Assembly (NCBI GenBank): GCA_009779845.1
Contig: WRBE01000008.1
Coordinates: forward strand, 1 to 60,953
DNA: 60,953 nucleotides
Reading direction: 5' to 3'
DNA from: Oscillospiraceae bacterium
Lineage (GTDB): Bacteria; Bacillota; Clostridia; Oscillospirales; Oscillospiraceae
Each line of letters opens with the position of its first letter. Positions within the stretch are counted from its first letter, which is position 1. Both the position numbers and the translations under genes were made by a program. The notes under the pieces are model-generated. The model was not told the origin of the DNA, did not search any database, and was given only the letters and a program-made list of their open reading frames with translations. This document shows, in pieces, positions 52,644 through 60,885 of the stretch.

Positions 52644-54086
52644 TTACATAAGGGCCGGGAATGTTACCGTAAATCGAGTGCCCTGTCCGGGCTGGCTCAC
52701 CACATCCACATGTCCGCCATACTGCTGCACCATCCCCCAAACAATGGAGAGCCCCAAACCGGAACCGCCTTCATCCCGGCGTCTGGCCTTGTCCACTCGG
52801 TAGAAGCGGTCGAAGATGTGAGGCACATCCTCTTCCGGGATGCCGATTCCCGTGTCTTCTACGACAAGGTATACTTGTGTCTCGTCCCGGATTAAGCGAA
52901 TGTGGAGTGTGCCTCCCGCTACGTTATATTTGATGCCGTTTTCTGCCAGATTAAACACAATCTGGTACACATCGTCCTCCGTGGCGAGGACATTGCAATT
53001 TTCGCTCAAGGCAAAGGTCATCTCGACCTGCCCGCCATCTACCAAGGGGCGTAGCATGTGTCCAGCGGTTCTGACTACCTTGGCCACGTCCACCGGGACA
53101 AGCTGTGTCTCCGGCTGAACGTCAATCCGGGTCAGGCGGAGCAGTTTTTCCGTGGTTCTGGTCAGCCGCTCGGCCTCTTGCCCGATGTCTTCGACAAACT
53201 CTCGAATGGTTCCCTCTTCCATATCGGCGCTCTGGACGATACTGTCCGAGAGCAAGCGGATAGAGGCCAGAGGTGTTTTCAGTTCGTGGGATGCGTCCGA
53301 CACAAATTGCCGCCGCATCTCTTCCGTCTCTTGCAGCTTGTCTGTAAGCGAGTTAAACGCTTGGCTCAACTCCATCAACTCATCCTCACCCTTAACTTTT
53401 AGCTTATAGCTGTAGTCCCCGCGGCCCACCATACGGATCGCCGACAGCATCTCTTTTAGCCGCCGGGTCAGGGTACGGGAAAATAACAGCGCAACGAACA
53501 GCGCAACAACAAACGTCACGATCGAGATGTTTTGCAAATTCCACTGAATCCCCACAATTAACGCGCCTTGGTCTACGTCATGCTCATGGATAAACACAGC
53601 CCCCACCAAAACGTCCCCGCTCATAATGGGTGCCCCGGCCCAAGAGTAAAAGCTGCCGCCCTGATAAACACCATAAAACACTTCGTGCCCCGTCGGGCCT
53701 GTAAACACATGCATGAATGCAGTATGGAATAATTCATGGGTGTGTAACGTACCCTGTCCATAGGCTGTGTCGTAGAGGTCTGCTCCGGTCTCGTCTGTCA
53801 CCACAATGCGGGCCAGATTTTGCACGTTTAAATCTTCTATGGCCACCTCAATGCTTTCTTCTTCCAGGGCACCGGTGCTCAAATGCTGGCTCACACTGAT
53901 GGCTTGAGCAACAAGCGCCGCCTCTTTGGCAGAGCGCACCAAATCACGGGACACCACAATGGGGTAAATATTAAGAAACAACAGCAACCCCGCAATCAGA
54001 GCCACATAGAACAAGGCAAGCTTAAATTGTACGCTGCTAAACAGCCGTGGCAACCTAATCTTCTGCTTTGAGGTAATAACCCACAC
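52644..54086 (-). CDS. Membrane sensor histidine kinase (HAMP, HisKA, HATPase) with His-rich sensor loop
   Basis: 480 residues from a GTG at 54086 that overlaps the regulator gene by 32 bp; the RBS is weak and TTG 54050 is an alternative. Order: TM1 (about 24-45), extracytoplasmic domain (about 46-183), TM2 (about 184-203), HAMP (about 204-258), HisKA with the phospho-acceptor H267 in ASHELKTP, and the ATPase with N-box NLAENGIKYN, DTGIGIP and GSGLGLS. The sensor domain has His at 115, 117, 121, 126, 134, 167 and 169, suggesting metal sensing. Closest in layout to PhoR/ResE-type kinases. Partner regulator is directly upstream. Confidence 0.93.
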   Translation of the reverse strand: MWVITSKQKIRLPRLFSSVQFKLALFYVALIAGLLLFLNIYPIVVSRDLVRSAKEAALVAQAISVSQHLSTGALEEESIEVAIEDLNVQNLARIVVTDETGADLYDTAYGQGTLHTHELFHTAFMHVFTGPTGHEVFYGVYQGGSFYSWAGAPIMSGDVLVGAVFIHEHDVDQGALIVGIQWNLQNISIVTFVVALFVALLFSRTLTRRLKEMLSAIRMVGRGDYSYKLKVKGEDELMELSQAFNSLTDKLQETEEMRRQFVSDASHELKTPLASIRLLSDSIVQSADMEEGTIREFVEDIGQEAERLTRTTEKLLRLTRIDVQPETQLVPVDVAKVVRTAGHMLRPLVDGGQVEMTFALSENCNVLATEDDVYQIVFNLAENGIKYNVAGGTLHIRLIRDETQVYLVVEDTGIGIPEEDVPHIFDRFYRVDKARRRDEGGSGLGLSIVWGMVQQYGGHVDVVSQPGQGTRFTVTFPALM

Positions 54087-54747
54087 CCCACTTTGTCAAA
54101 ATCCGCTCTGGCTCGGCCGGGTTCGGCTCTAGCTTTTCTCGTAACCGCCGGATGTGTACATCCACCGTCCGAATGTCCCCTTGGTATTCATAGCCCCACA
54201 CAATGTCTAACAAATTCTCACGACTATAAACCCTTCCGGTATTTCGCATGAGCAACTCGATTAAATCAAACTCTTTGGCCGTCAGCTCAACCGGCGTCCC
54301 TGTCCGCTCTGCGTATCGGCCCCGTGGGTCGATGGTAATATGACCGATGCTGATGACCTCTAACGACCCTTCTTTCGCCTTGGGTTGCAGGCTGCTCCGC
54401 CGGATTAAGGCCCGGATTCTGGCTTTGAGCTCCAGAATATTAAAGGGTTTGGTGATGTAGTCGTCCGCCCCGTGCTCAAAGCCCAACAGCTTATCCGTGT
54501 CCTCGCTCTTGGCGGTGAGCATGATGATGGGTACGTGGGAGAATTCCCGTATCTGCATACAAGCGGCCAGCCCATCTAAGCGGGGCATCATCAAGTCTAA
54601 GATAATCAGGTCATAGCTTGCGGCCTTGGCCATCTCGACCGCCTCTACCCCATCGCTTCCCACATCCACCTGATAGCCTTCGCTCTCTAAGTTAAACTTA
54701 ATGCCTTTGACCAATAACTTTTCATCGTCTACCACTAAGATACGCAT
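54055..54747 (-). CDS. OmpR/PhoB-family response regulator
   Basis: 230 residues. Receiver domain (about 1-118) with acidic pocket D7-D8, phospho-acceptor D51 in LDLMMP, the Thr/Ser region LTAKS and the conserved Lys in ITKPF. A winged-helix DNA-binding domain (about 130-228) has AKEFDLIELLM, VDVHIRRLREKLE and KWGVGYYL. ATG 54747 follows AGGAGG. Upstream of and overlapping its kinase gene, so a co-translated pair; targets are unknown, though the His/Cys-rich peptide and the oxidoreductase nearby are candidates. Confidence 0.96.
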   Translation of the reverse strand: MRILVVDDEKLLVKGIKFNLESEGYQVDVGSDGVEAVEMAKAASYDLIILDLMMPRLDGLAACMQIREFSHVPIIMLTAKSEDTDKLLGFEHGADDYITKPFNILELKARIRALIRRSSLQPKAKEGSLEVISIGHITIDPRGRYAERTGTPVELTAKEFDLIELLMRNTGRVYSRENLLDIVWGYEYQGDIRTVDVHIRRLREKLEPNPAEPERILTKWGVGYYLKAED

Positions 54748-54775
54748 GGTATGCCCTCCTGTTATCTGTCTTTCA

Positions 54776-55231
54776 TTATTCTACGGTAATCAAATCCCGA
54801 ATATCGGCGAATCTTGCCGGGCCGATGCCGCTTACGTCTGTGATTTCTTCTATAATCTGAAACGGCCCATGGGCTTCCCGGTGGTCAATAATCCGCTGTG
54901 CAATTGCAGGGCCCACACCGGGCAGAACCTGTAGGGCAGTATGATCTGCGGTGTTGATGTTCACCAGCCCACTGTCTGGTGCCGGGGCCTCTTCTATCGG
55001 TGCCGTCTGTACTTGTTCCAGTGCAGAGGGCGGGGTCTGCCGTGCCTCTGCCTGTTCCATTTGTTGGGCCAGATCGTCTAGCTCTTCCACCGACACGGCA
55101 CCCATTTGGTACTCTGTCGTCACGGTAAATCCACCCAGCCCCACCGTACGCCCGAAGAAAAGTCCCACTGAAAAGACCACCGCCAACAACACCAATGCCA
55201 CTAGCCCTCGTGTGATATAGGTTTTGTTCAT
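54776..55231 (-). CDS. comEA: ComEA-type helix-hairpin-helix DNA-binding protein
   Basis: 151 residues. One N-terminal transmembrane helix (about 9-29), a spacer rich in Glu, Gln and Pro (about 45-85), and a C-terminal double HhH domain: VNINTADHTALQVLPGVGP, AQRIIDHREAHG, then ITDVSGIGPARFADI (about 89-149). In competent Firmicutes ComEA binds incoming double-stranded DNA outside the membrane. The SLBB domain seen in longer family members is missing, and comEC is not in the window. ATG 55231 follows AGGTGG. 28 bp upstream of the response regulator, so it may share that transcript. Confidence 0.88.
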   Translation of the reverse strand: MNKTYITRGLVALVLLAVVFSVGLFFGRTVGLGGFTVTTEYQMGAVSVEELDDLAQQMEQAEARQTPPSALEQVQTAPIEEAPAPDSGLVNINTADHTALQVLPGVGPAIAQRIIDHREAHGPFQIIEEITDVSGIGPARFADIRDLITVE

Positions 55232-55276
55232 CTAAATCCACCTCAAAAAAACAAGCCACATTCTATGCGATTGTCA

Positions 55277-55305
55277 TTGATTTCTTTGCTCGGTTGCGTT
55301 ATAAT
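55277..55305 (+). promoter_or_regulatory. Promoter of the D,D-carboxypeptidase gene
   Basis: TTGATT (55277-55282), 17-bp spacer, TATAAT (55300-55305), about 45 bp before the start at 55351. Confidence 0.8.
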
Positions 55306-55350
55306 GGGTCAGCTCCTATTCCATCATATCATAAATTGCCGGAGAGTAGA

Positions 55351-56682
55351 ATGAAAAAACGACATTTTTTTACAACAATCTTAGTTTTTATCCTCATCGT
55401 GACCCTGACCGCCGCATCCTTCGCCTATTCCCCCGGGCCGGGGTATGAGGCACTAGCCGTCTTGGTGGCGGATATGGAGAGCGGAGATATCCTGTATGCC
55501 TCCAATGAACACACGCCCGTACACCCGGCGTCTACCACCAAAATCATGACCGCACTGTTAGCTGTAGAGGCCTTAGATCGGGGTGAAGTGGCCATCCACG
55601 ATATCCTGACCACCTCTGAGACGGCCCTGTATGACATGGTACCGGCGGGTAGCAGTATTGAGCTAGAAGTCGGTGAAGAGATGTCTTTTGAATCTCTGCT
55701 CTACGCTGCAATGCTGGTTTCTGCCAACGATGCCTCCAACGTCATCGCCGAACATTTGGGCGGCACCATTGACGGATTCGTGCGGATGATGAACGAACGG
55801 GCGTATGAGCTGGGTGCCGTGAACACCACCTTCCGAAACCCCCACGGACTCACCGAAGATGGGCATATAACAACGGCATATGACATGTTCCGCATCAGCG
55901 AATTTGCCAACCGGAACCCCCGGTTTGTCGAGCTATACAGCCAGCAAGAGCGGCCCCACGCCGCCACCAACATGCGCCCCGCCGGATTCTTTCGGTCTAC
56001 GAATTTCATGACAGACCCCGAATCCCCCCACTATTTCCCCGGTGCCGATGGGATTAAGACCGGCTTCACCAGTGCCGCTGGGTTCGCCTTGGTGTCCACC
56101 GCCACACGGGGTGATGTCTCTCTCATGGCTGTGGTCATGGGCGTACCCGCAGAAGATGAGTATGAGCGTACGCACTTCACCGAGTCGGCCTTGGTCTATG
56201 ACTGGGCCTTTGCAACCTTTTCATATGAAGAGTTGCTGTCTGTCACCTATGAAGCCATCCGCATCCCTGTCGAGTTCGGCGAGGGCACGGAAAGTGTCGG
56301 TCTGCGGCCCTTAGACTCCATCACCGCACTGGTGCGCACGGGCACTGTCTTGGAAGATAGCCTGATTAAAGAAATTACCATTTTCAATGACGAGGCCAAC
56401 GATCCCCTTGTCGCCCCCATCAACCGTGGCGAGGCGTTGGGCGAGATGGTGTTGCATTTTGAAGACCGCACCTTTGGCCCCATCCCATTAGTGGCGGCTG
56501 AAAACGTGTCCCTGTCCCGAGCGGCCTATATGGAAAACGAGTTGATGGACACGCTTTCCAACCCCTGGGTTCTAGGGGTGGCGGGTGTGCTGGCACTGTT
56601 GTTGTTGCTCTATATTGCCTATGTGATACGGTACTCAATTATCAAACGCCGCCGCCGGAAGGCCCGTATGGGCCGTCGGTAG
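55351..56682 (+). CDS. dacA: D-alanyl-D-alanine carboxypeptidase (PBP5-type, S11)
   Basis: 443 residues from ATG 55351, with GGAGAG upstream; the open frame from 55294 includes the promoter and is rejected. Signal peptide (about 1-26). Active-site motifs are intact: S61-T-T-K64, S124-A-N126 and K236-T237-G238. A PBP5-like C-terminal domain (about 300-400) and a transmembrane anchor (about 410-430) with a strongly basic tail (KRRRRKARMGRR) follow. It trims the terminal D-Ala from stem peptides. In sporulating relatives similar genes (dacB, dacF) act in spore cortex; that cannot be decided here. Confidence 0.94.
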   Translation: MKKRHFFTTILVFILIVTLTAASFAYSPGPGYEALAVLVADMESGDILYASNEHTPVHPASTTKIMTALLAVEALDRGEVAIHDILTTSETALYDMVPAGSSIELEVGEEMSFESLLYAAMLVSANDASNVIAEHLGGTIDGFVRMMNERAYELGAVNTTFRNPHGLTEDGHITTAYDMFRISEFANRNPRFVELYSQQERPHAATNMRPAGFFRSTNFMTDPESPHYFPGADGIKTGFTSAAGFALVSTATRGDVSLMAVVMGVPAEDEYERTHFTESALVYDWAFATFSYEELLSVTYEAIRIPVEFGEGTESVGLRPLDSITALVRTGTVLEDSLIKEITIFNDEANDPLVAPINRGEALGEMVLHFEDRTFGPIPLVAAENVSLSRAAYMENELMDTLSNPWVLGVAGVLALLLLLYIAYVIRYSIIKRRRRKARMGRR

Positions 56683-56693
56683 GGTGTGGCACG

Positions 56694-56740
56694 AAAAAGG
56701 CAGAGGCAGTCCGAAGTGTGGACTGTCTCTGCCTTTTTTG
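56694..56740 (+). terminator. Terminator of the carboxypeptidase gene
   Basis: Stem AAAAAGGCAGAG-CAGTCC / GGACTG-CTCTGCCTTTTT with a 7-nt loop, followed by TTTTTTG, 12 bp after the stop. Confidence 0.95.
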
Positions 56741-56775
56741 TTTTTGTGGAACGAATTTTAGAAAGCCAAGGTTGG

Positions 56776-57789
56776 TCATGATGTTACCTCGGTGTGGTCA
56801 TCTTGAGGTGGCAATATATCTGGGGGAAAATATTTAGCGCGACCATCATAATAGAAAGCTTCGATTTTATGAACTGAAACCTTTAGGTTCTTTTCTTTTT
56901 TTCTGATATGTTTCCAAAAATCCAGAAAATATGAATTGTTAGGCGAACTCTTAATAATGTTGTAGAGTTCTTCCCCCGATCCTGTTAACCTATAAACTGG
57001 CAAATCGAATCTTTTGGTTTCCTCGTTTGCAGGAGATATGTGTCCCAAAACGCTTTTGTTGTGAATATAAAACGATGATTCGTTTTTAAAATTCATTATC
57101 AAAACCATTCCAGATTGAGATTGTAGCAATCCACAATCCTCTGTGTTTAATATGTCTATATAGGCAAGACCATGCTCTCTAAGCAAATTCGTATCGCTTG
57201 ACAGGCAAATATCTTTTCTAGTCACAAGACAATAGCTTGCAAGTTTTTGAAAAATCATTGCTTCTGCCTGAGACATATTTTTCAGTATTTCAAGTGTCCG
57301 AATCGAAAAGCTTTCCGGACGTTTCACTTCGCCCGCCAGAACTCTCCCCCAAAGTTTCTGCATTTCTTCATTGCTGACATCTTCAACGGAATTGAAAAAT
57401 CGTATTGTCCAGTCCGGGTCAACAGGCTCGTCCGATACTGTTTCCTCTTTTTCGAGTTCTGCACCAGCTAATTCAACTATACTTTCGATATTTTGTTGCT
57501 TTCGCAGTTCTTGATACATGAGGCGATTCCCAGTGCGTTTGGCTAATTCTTCAAAGTCTTGTGTGCTCATCGTTAGCTTTCCATCGTCATACTTGGTGGG
57601 CAGATGTATGTTGTCCCCAAGTGCCTCGCCAATGATCTGCAATTCAGCAGTTTTTGCTTTTGCCATGCGTTTTACACCAATAGGCTTATACCACTCACCT
57701 ATTGCTTGCCCTGCCGTTTCAATAAGCTTCGTTAGCGGTTGTGAAGCCCCAAAAATATCATGTATTTCGACCCCTTTTGCCCCACTCAT
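56776..57789 (-). CDS. DUF2806 domain protein
   Basis: 337 residues, soluble, no signal peptide. The diagnostic stretch is in the middle (about 127-170): DWTIRFFNSVEDVSNEEMQ, KLWGRVLAGEVKRPESFS and RTLEILKNMSQAEA. The N-terminal part is helical (KAKTAELQIIGEALGD). The C-terminal half includes the LTGSGEELYNII segment also seen in related proteins that regulate gene expression or defence. The DNA is visibly more AT-rich than both flanking operons, and the gene is alone between two terminators, which suggests recent transfer. Function unknown; a defence role is only a possibility. ATG 57789 follows GGGGGAGG. Confidence 0.82.
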   Translation of the reverse strand: MSGAKGVEIHDIFGASQPLTKLIETAGQAIGEWYKPIGVKRMAKAKTAELQIIGEALGDNIHLPTKYDDGKLTMSTQDFEELAKRTGNRLMYQELRKQQNIESIVELAGAELEKEETVSDEPVDPDWTIRFFNSVEDVSNEEMQKLWGRVLAGEVKRPESFSIRTLEILKNMSQAEAMIFQKLASYCLVTRKDICLSSDTNLLREHGLAYIDILNTEDCGLLQSQSGMVLIMNFKNESSFYIHNKSVLGHISPANEETKRFDLPVYRLTGSGEELYNIIKSSPNNSYFLDFWKHIRKKEKNLKVSVHKIEAFYYDGRAKYFPPDILPPQDDHTEVTS

Positions 57790-57856
57790 AACAATACCTC
57801 CCCCTTAAAAACACTTACATTTCCAAATTTAATCCATTTTATCACAATATCCTACA

Positions 57857-57902
57857 AAAAACAAACACCATATCGCTATAAAACGACATGGTGCTTGTTT
57901 TT
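57857..57902 (-). terminator. Terminator of the nucleoside-salvage operon
   Basis: Minus strand stem AAAAACAAGCACCAT / ATGGTGTTTGTTTTT (one mismatch) with a 16-nt loop and a run of T. About 55 bp after the udp stop at 57958. Confidence 0.8.
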
Positions 57903-57910
57903 CATGGTAT

Positions 57911-57955
57911 CATCCCGTCTTGCGGGGCAAGCACAGCAAGTGGTGCCCCTACAAC
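57911..57955 (-). repeat. Snapback hairpin unit 6
   Basis: Minus strand GTTGTAGGGGCA...TGCCCCG: arms GGGGCA / TGCCCC inside the same GTAGGGG...CCCCG frame, here with a longer loop. It ends a few bases before the udp stop. Confidence 0.5.
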
Positions 57956-57957
57956 CT

Positions 57958-58698
57958 CTACACCAACAACTTCACAGCCTCCACCGTGGCTTGGATGGCT
58001 TTACTAATATCCTTACACGTCGGATTCGACAGCCCCTTGGCACCCCGCTCTTGGTTCCAGATGACATGCAAGATACAGCCCGCTCTGGCACCCAGCGTGG
58101 CGGCCACAATATAAAGTGCGGCACTCTCCATCTCGGAGGCCAGACATCCGGCCTTGAGCCATGCGCCCCACTTGTCTTTGAGTTCATAGCCCACAGGCAT
58201 CCGATCCGGGGAGTGCTGGCCGTAGAACGAGTCTTTACACTGCACCACCCCGGCGTGACAGGCGACACCTATCTGTTTGGCCCCTTGCACCAAGGCGTTT
58301 GTCACGGTCAAATCCGCCACCGCCGGGAACTCAATGGGGACGTATTCTTTGCTGGTACCGTCTTGCCGGATGGCACCCGTGGCTACTACCACGTCACCGC
58401 CCACCACCTGCTCTGCCATACCGCCGCAGGTGCCCACACGGATGAAGGTGTCTACGCCGGTCATAAACAGCTCTTCCACGCCAATGGCGGTGGAGGGGCC
58501 GCCCATGCCGGTGGACATGACTAGGATGGTCTGTCCATTTAACTCCCCTAACCATGTGGTATATTCCCGATTCTGATGGAAAAAGCGGGGGTTATCTAAA
58601 TATCGGGCAATCTGCTCTACCCGACCAGGATCACCGGGGAGGATGGCGATTTTTGCGCCGTGCTCGTCACCGAATCCAATGTGATATAAAGGTTCCAT
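57958..58698 (-). CDS. udp: Uridine phosphorylase
   Basis: 246 residues. NP-I family fold with LPGDPGRVEQIA (phosphate site), VMSTGMGGPSTAI, RVGTCGGM and the late SEMESAALYI motif that holds the ribose-binding Glu-Met-Glu. It cleaves uridine (and sometimes deoxyuridine) with phosphate to uracil and ribose 1-phosphate. Last gene of cdd-punA-udp: it follows punA by one base. ATG 58698. Pairing with cytidine deaminase makes a simple route from cytidine to uracil. Cytosolic, hexameric in the family. Confidence 0.93.
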   Translation of the reverse strand: MEPLYHIGFGDEHGAKIAILPGDPGRVEQIARYLDNPRFFHQNREYTTWLGELNGQTILVMSTGMGGPSTAIGVEELFMTGVDTFIRVGTCGGMAEQVVGGDVVVATGAIRQDGTSKEYVPIEFPAVADLTVTNALVQGAKQIGVACHAGVVQCKDSFYGQHSPDRMPVGYELKDKWGAWLKAGCLASEMESAALYIVAATLGARAGCILHVIWNQERGAKGLSNPTCKDISKAIQATVEAVKLLV

Positions 58699-58699
58699 A

Positions 58700-59536
58700 T
58701 TAGCGCTCCTTTGCGATGGTTTCTAAGGCCATGTCCACCACCCGGATAAAGGTACCTCGGACACGACCGGCTACTTCTTCTACTTCGGCATGATTTAAAT
58801 GCTCATCCAACATCCCTGCGGCCATGTTGGTGATACACGAGATGCCCAGCACCCGCATATCCCCATGGGCCGCCACAATCACCTCCGGCACCGTGGACAT
58901 GCCCACTGCATCGGCACCAATGGTGCGGGCGAAGTGAATCTCCGCCGGGGTCTCGTAGGTGGGGCCGGAAAACATCATGTATACACCCTGTTTCAAGTCA
59001 ATCCCATCGGCCTCGGCACGGGCCAACACACTCTGCCGTAGTGATGCATCGTATACTTTCGTCATGGCCGGGAACCGGGGGCCAAAATCATCTAAGTTCT
59101 TGCCCATAAGCGGATTCTGGCCGGAGAAGTTGATGTGATCCGTAATCACCATCAAGGCCCCCTCGGCAAAGTCGGCATTCACTCCACCGGCGGCGTTTGT
59201 GATAATCAGGGTATCAATACCCAACCGCTTCATCACCCGGACAGGGAGGGTAATTTCAGCTTGAGTATAGCCCTCATAATAATGGAACCGCCCCTGCATG
59301 GCCAGCACTGTCATCCCTGCCCGGCGACCCGCCACTAGTTGCCCGGCGTGTCCCGCCACCGTGGCGGTGAGAAAGCCGGGAATCTCGGTGTAGGGGATGA
59401 TAATTTTGTCCGCTAAGTCATCGGCGTAGGCACCCAAGCCACTGCCCAGAATCAAGCCCACTTGTGGTTTGAGGTCACCTAGCTTCGTCTGGAGATATGC
59501 CGTACTTTCTGCAATGCGTTTGTTCAAATCTGTCAT
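58700..59536 (-). CDS. punA: Purine-nucleoside phosphorylase (trimeric PNP-I)
   Basis: 278 residues, the length of the trimeric type rather than DeoD. Markers: LILGSGLGAYAD, the phosphate site GRFHYYEGY, LIITNAAGGVN, SGPTYETPAEI, and MSTVPEVIVAAHGDMRVLG with the purine-binding Glu. It splits purine nucleosides to base and ribose 1-phosphate. ATG 59536; cdd ends 9 bp upstream. Between cdd and udp in one operon. Confidence 0.94.
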   Translation of the reverse strand: MTDLNKRIAESTAYLQTKLGDLKPQVGLILGSGLGAYADDLADKIIIPYTEIPGFLTATVAGHAGQLVAGRRAGMTVLAMQGRFHYYEGYTQAEITLPVRVMKRLGIDTLIITNAAGGVNADFAEGALMVITDHINFSGQNPLMGKNLDDFGPRFPAMTKVYDASLRQSVLARAEADGIDLKQGVYMMFSGPTYETPAEIHFARTIGADAVGMSTVPEVIVAAHGDMRVLGISCITNMAAGMLDEHLNHAEVEEVAGRVRGTFIRVVDMALETIAKER

Positions 59537-59545
59537 ATTAATACC

Positions 59546-59935
59546 CTACCTTTCTAATTTGAATGAGTGTGCCAACAGCTCGCCCAATGTAAATTGCTCC
59601 GGCTTGCCGTCTAAGCCCACGCAAGCAATGGGCATGTCCGGCCCGCAAAATTCACTGAGTATTTGCCGGCAAGCGCCGCAAGGTAAACAGGGGCCGTCAC
59701 TGTCCCCCGCCACGGCGATGGCTTTGAATTTTTTGTGCCCCTCACTCACCGCTTTTACCACCGCTGTCTGCTCGGCGCAGATACACATACCATAGGCGGC
59801 GTTTTCCACGTTACAGCCGGTGATGACCGTACCATCCTCTGTCAAAATGGCCGCCCCAACGTGAAAATTAGAGTACGGGACATAGGCTTGTGTCTTCATC
59901 TCTACTGCAATGTCTATCAGTTGCTGGGTTGTCAT
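59546..59935 (-). CDS. cdd: Cytidine deaminase
   Basis: 129 residues, homotetrameric type. The zinc and proton-transfer signature is complete: CAEQTAV (C and catalytic E) and PCGACRQ (two Cys), with YSNFHVGAA and GCNVENAAYG before them. It deaminates cytidine and deoxycytidine to uridine forms, feeding the uridine phosphorylase of the same operon. ATG 59935 follows AAAGGAAAG. 33 bp after the lipoprotein gene. Confidence 0.96.
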   Translation of the reverse strand: MTTQQLIDIAVEMKTQAYVPYSNFHVGAAILTEDGTVITGCNVENAAYGMCICAEQTAVVKAVSEGHKKFKAIAVAGDSDGPCLPCGACRQILSEFCGPDMPIACVGLDGKPEQFTLGELLAHSFKLER

Positions 59936-59968
59936 AGCAAATCTTTCCTTTCTGAATAATATAACGGC

Positions 59969-60715
59969 CTACCACCACATCGCAACAAGCTCGTGTAAAT
60001 CCACGCCAATATGCGTGCCGAGTTCTGCTAATATGGCATCATCTTCCGCTTCCCAAACTGTGAGGTCAAGCAGAACTCCCATGATAACTGCAACCTCCAT
60101 GCCGGGCATATCTTGTACCAATACGATGAAAACTTCATCGTATTCATCTGGACTTGATACCGCAAAAAGCGCTGTCTGCCTGTCGGCACTGGCACGAACT
60201 ACACTCGTTGTTTCCGGCGTACCGCCTTCGTCAGCGTATCTATACAAATCCGCAATCCAGCTATGAAGCATCTCTTCCGCAGTGAAGCCGGGCGTGAGGT
60301 AGAAAAGACCTATCCCCCCAAGGCTGGACTCAACAGCGGTTTCATCCTCCAATGTGTCGCCATCTTGAAATATAGCCACCTGTACACTCATTTCGCTGTC
60401 CATATCATACAAGTCGGCGTGTTCAAATAAGGTGCTGTCACCTAAATCGTGGTTGAAGAGGGTTAAACCGGTTAAATCATAGACAACAGCATCGTCCAAA
60501 TTAAGTGGCACATCCGCCTGTTCTTCGGATTCCGGCTCTTCCGGTTCGTCCAGTTCTTCTTCAGGCATTTGCTCATACGCTGGGTCAGATTCTTCCGCCA
60601 CGGCTCTCGCCACTTCCTCACGCTCTTCTTCATAGTCTCTCTCATTGGAGGCTTGGCAAGCCGCCAACGCCCCAATCAGTAGCACTGCAATCAGTAATAT
60701 AGCAAGTTTTTTCAT
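59969..60715 (-). CDS. Acidic lipoprotein heading the nucleoside operon
   Basis: 248 residues from ATG 60715 (AAAGGA upstream); the open frame to 60790 is rejected. Type II signal peptide with lipobox L-A-A-C20, then a very acidic spacer (about 25-70, steps of EEE, DEPEEPESEEQ). The folded domain (about 80-245) with several Trp and Met has no family I recognise; a DUF4358-like or similar clostridial lipoprotein is possible but unproven. The only hint of role is its place 33 bp ahead of cdd, so nucleoside binding or sensing is a guess. Confidence 0.7.
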   Translation of the reverse strand: MKKLAILLIAVLLIGALAACQASNERDYEEEREEVARAVAEESDPAYEQMPEEELDEPEEPESEEQADVPLNLDDAVVYDLTGLTLFNHDLGDSTLFEHADLYDMDSEMSVQVAIFQDGDTLEDETAVESSLGGIGLFYLTPGFTAEEMLHSWIADLYRYADEGGTPETTSVVRASADRQTALFAVSSPDEYDEVFIVLVQDMPGMEVAVIMGVLLDLTVWEAEDDAILAELGTHIGVDLHELVAMWW

Positions 60716-60830
60716 CGGTTTGTTCCTTTCAGTCGTTCCAAACATTTCTGCGCCACCTAGATTGTACCATAGAAACAACAAAAAATCCATGACAACCCAT
60801 TAAACCCCCTCCCTCGGCGTGTGCCAAGTC

Positions 60831-60858
60831 AAGGCCCGGTGCTTTTGCACCGGGCCTT
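60831..60858. terminator. Terminator-like hairpin between the right-edge gene and the nucleoside operon
   Basis: Perfect 12-bp stem AAGGCCCGGTGC / GCACCGGGCCTT with loop TTTT, 28 bp after the stop at 60886. No clear T tract on the minus strand; the plus strand has TTTGGGGTTGT, so efficiency is uncertain. Confidence 0.6.
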
Positions 60859-60885
60859 TGGGGTTGTATTATGCTGGGGCTGAGA

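Noticed and set aside
52293-52895. 200-codon plus-strand frame overlapping the AKR, peptide and kinase genes
   Set aside because: It overlaps the 3' end of the kinase antisense and the aldo/keto reductase start, and lacks an RBS; the shorter His/Cys frame in the same gap has one.
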